Below, in pieces: positions 63,242-64,000 of a stretch of 64,000 nt of DNA (its first letter is position 1; every line of letters begins with the position of its first letter). Origin of the DNA: Ktedonosporobacter rubrisoli (GTDB lineage: Bacteria > Chloroflexota > Ktedonobacteria > Ktedonobacterales > Ktedonobacteraceae); NCBI RefSeq assembly GCF_004208415.1, contig NZ_CP035758.1, forward strand, positions 8,866,001-8,930,000, read 5' to 3'. Below the pieces are notes generated by a model that had not been told where the DNA came from, ran no database searches, and worked only from the letters and a program-made list of their open reading frames with translations. A program made the position numbers and the translations under genes.

Positions 63242-64000
63242 ATGGATAACAAGCTCTCGTTTTTGCAAGATATTATCGGGAAAGATATTTCACGGCGCAA
63301 TTTTCTCAAATACACCGGCTACACAGGTTTGACCACCTTGGGAGCTGGCTCGCTGCTGGCGGCGTGTGGGGGCAGCGATGCTCAGCAAAGCGCGGGACCG
63401 GCTCCCAAGGGCTCAAAAGTAGCTGGCAATCTTACGCTAGTTTACATGGGCGATGCTTCGAGCAAGAAGGCCTGGGATTCTCTGTTTGCCTTATTTAGCA
63501 AAGACTATCCCGATGTGAAATTTACGGCAAAGGCCATTCCCTCAGCTAACTGGGCTGCCTTTTTTGATACCGTCTCCACCCAAATCGCTGGTGGGCAGAA
63601 CTACGATATCATTCAGGTTGCCACCGAGGGGCAGCGTCTCTTTGCCAGCCGTGGGCTTGTCGAGCCCATCGATGCCTACATTGCCCGCGATAAGGATGAG
63701 ATTGACGAGTTTTATAGCGATATCCATCCCAACCTTGTCAAGTGGAATAAAGAGCACAGTTCACCTGACGGCAAGACATACTATTTACCTGGCGAGTTCA
63801 ATACCATGTGCATGTGGTATAACAGCGAGATGTTCAAGCAGGCCGGCGTAGACGAGCCGAGCGATGATTGGAAGTGGAACGATTTTCTTGCCGCCTCCCA
63901 GAAGATTACGAAGCCGGGGCAGGTATTTGGCATGAGCGTCACCCCGGAATATTTTGTTGGCATTATGCCCTGGCTGCTTACCAATGGCGCAAGCACGCTT
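63242..64000 (+). CDS. Extracellular sugar-binding lipoprotein of an ABC transporter, 5' part
   Basis: The frame runs off the window (253 codons visible). The N-terminus has a Tat signal (SRRNFLK) followed by a hydrophobic segment and lipobox LLAACGG, so the protein is exported folded and lipid-anchored. The rest matches family 1 solute-binding proteins (DVKFTAKAIPSANWAAFFDT, then YYLPGEFNTMCMWYNSEMFK). It would bind a carbohydrate for import. AGGAGG lies 5 bases before the ATG at 63242. Divergent from the GH116 gene. Confidence 0.93.
   Translation, partial: MDNKLSFLQDIIGKDISRRNFLKYTGYTGLTTLGAGSLLAACGGSDAQQSAGPAPKGSKVAGNLTLVYMGDASSKKAWDSLFALFSKDYPDVKFTAKAIPSANWAAFFDTVSTQIAGGQNYDIIQVATEGQRLFASRGLVEPIDAYIARDKDEIDEFYSDIHPNLVKWNKEHSSPDGKTYYLPGEFNTMCMWYNSEMFKQAGVDEPSDDWKWNDFLAASQKITKPGQVFGMSVTPEYFVGIMPWLLTNGASTL

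Overview
The window looks like chromosomal DNA of a filamentous soil-type Chloroflexota, most likely class Ktedonobacteria. This is an inference from style, not a database match: roughly 50-55% GC by eye, many short operons with long intergenic gaps, ECF sigma factors, XRE/TPR and MarR regulators, several GNAT acetyltransferases, a PQQ-type propeller membrane protein, a Tat/lipobox sugar-binding lipoprotein and a GH116 glycosidase. No rRNA, tRNA, CRISPR array, transposase or phage gene was found.

Layout. 0-9 kb: SRPBCC protein, soluble PAS-GAF histidine kinase, XRE/TPR regulator preceded by a small ORF, and a GNAT-GNAT-TrmH operon whose TrmH carries an extra winged-helix domain. 9-16.4 kb: ECF sigma factor translationally coupled to a membrane PQQ-propeller protein, a MarR regulator, a metallo-beta-lactamase hydrolase, then an operon (strong promoter at 13.2 kb) of a 68-aa protein, a DUF2089-like protein, a SHOCT-like protein and a DUF4097 beta-helix protein. 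16.4-25 kb: frameshifted cysteine-desulfurase-like gene, aldo/keto reductase, ung, FGGY kinase, two overlapping small genes, DHA2 exporter divergent from an XRE/MmyB-type regulator. 25-29.8 kb: heme oxygenase behind three identical-architecture operators, two kinase-like proteins, AraC regulator, alpha/beta hydrolase.

29.8-35.8 kb holds a compact type II polyketide synthase-like operon: an alpha/beta-hydrolase-fold protein that has lost its nucleophile, KS-alpha with an intact Cys-His-His triad, KS-beta/chain-length-factor with the expected inactivating substitutions, and an FAD aromatic hydroxylase, divergent from a SnoaL/NTF2-like protein across a palindrome. No acyl carrier protein or ketoreductase is visible. 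35.8-47.3 kb: phosphate-type MFS permease, DUF427 protein, mechanosensitive-channel-like protein, overlapping lipid kinase/PAP2 phosphatase pair, frameshifted methyltransferase, ECF sigma, YtxH-like protein, membrane GT2 and a phosphotransferase.

47.3-55.2 kb is an acetate module: phosphoketolase and acetate kinase (overlapping), acetyl-CoA synthetase and an acetate transporter. Together they would cleave sugar phosphates to acetyl-phosphate, make ATP and acetate, and recapture acetate as acetyl-CoA. 55.6-59.1 kb is an assimilatory sulfite reductase operon with its own siroheme synthesis (cysI, Met8-like, sumT) behind a clear promoter. 59.2-64 kb: beta-propeller protein, GH116 glucosidase and, divergently, the start of an ABC sugar-binding lipoprotein cut by the window edge. 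Two genes (16.4 and 41.4 kb) are each broken by one missing base in a short homopolymer, which may be real decay or assembly error.
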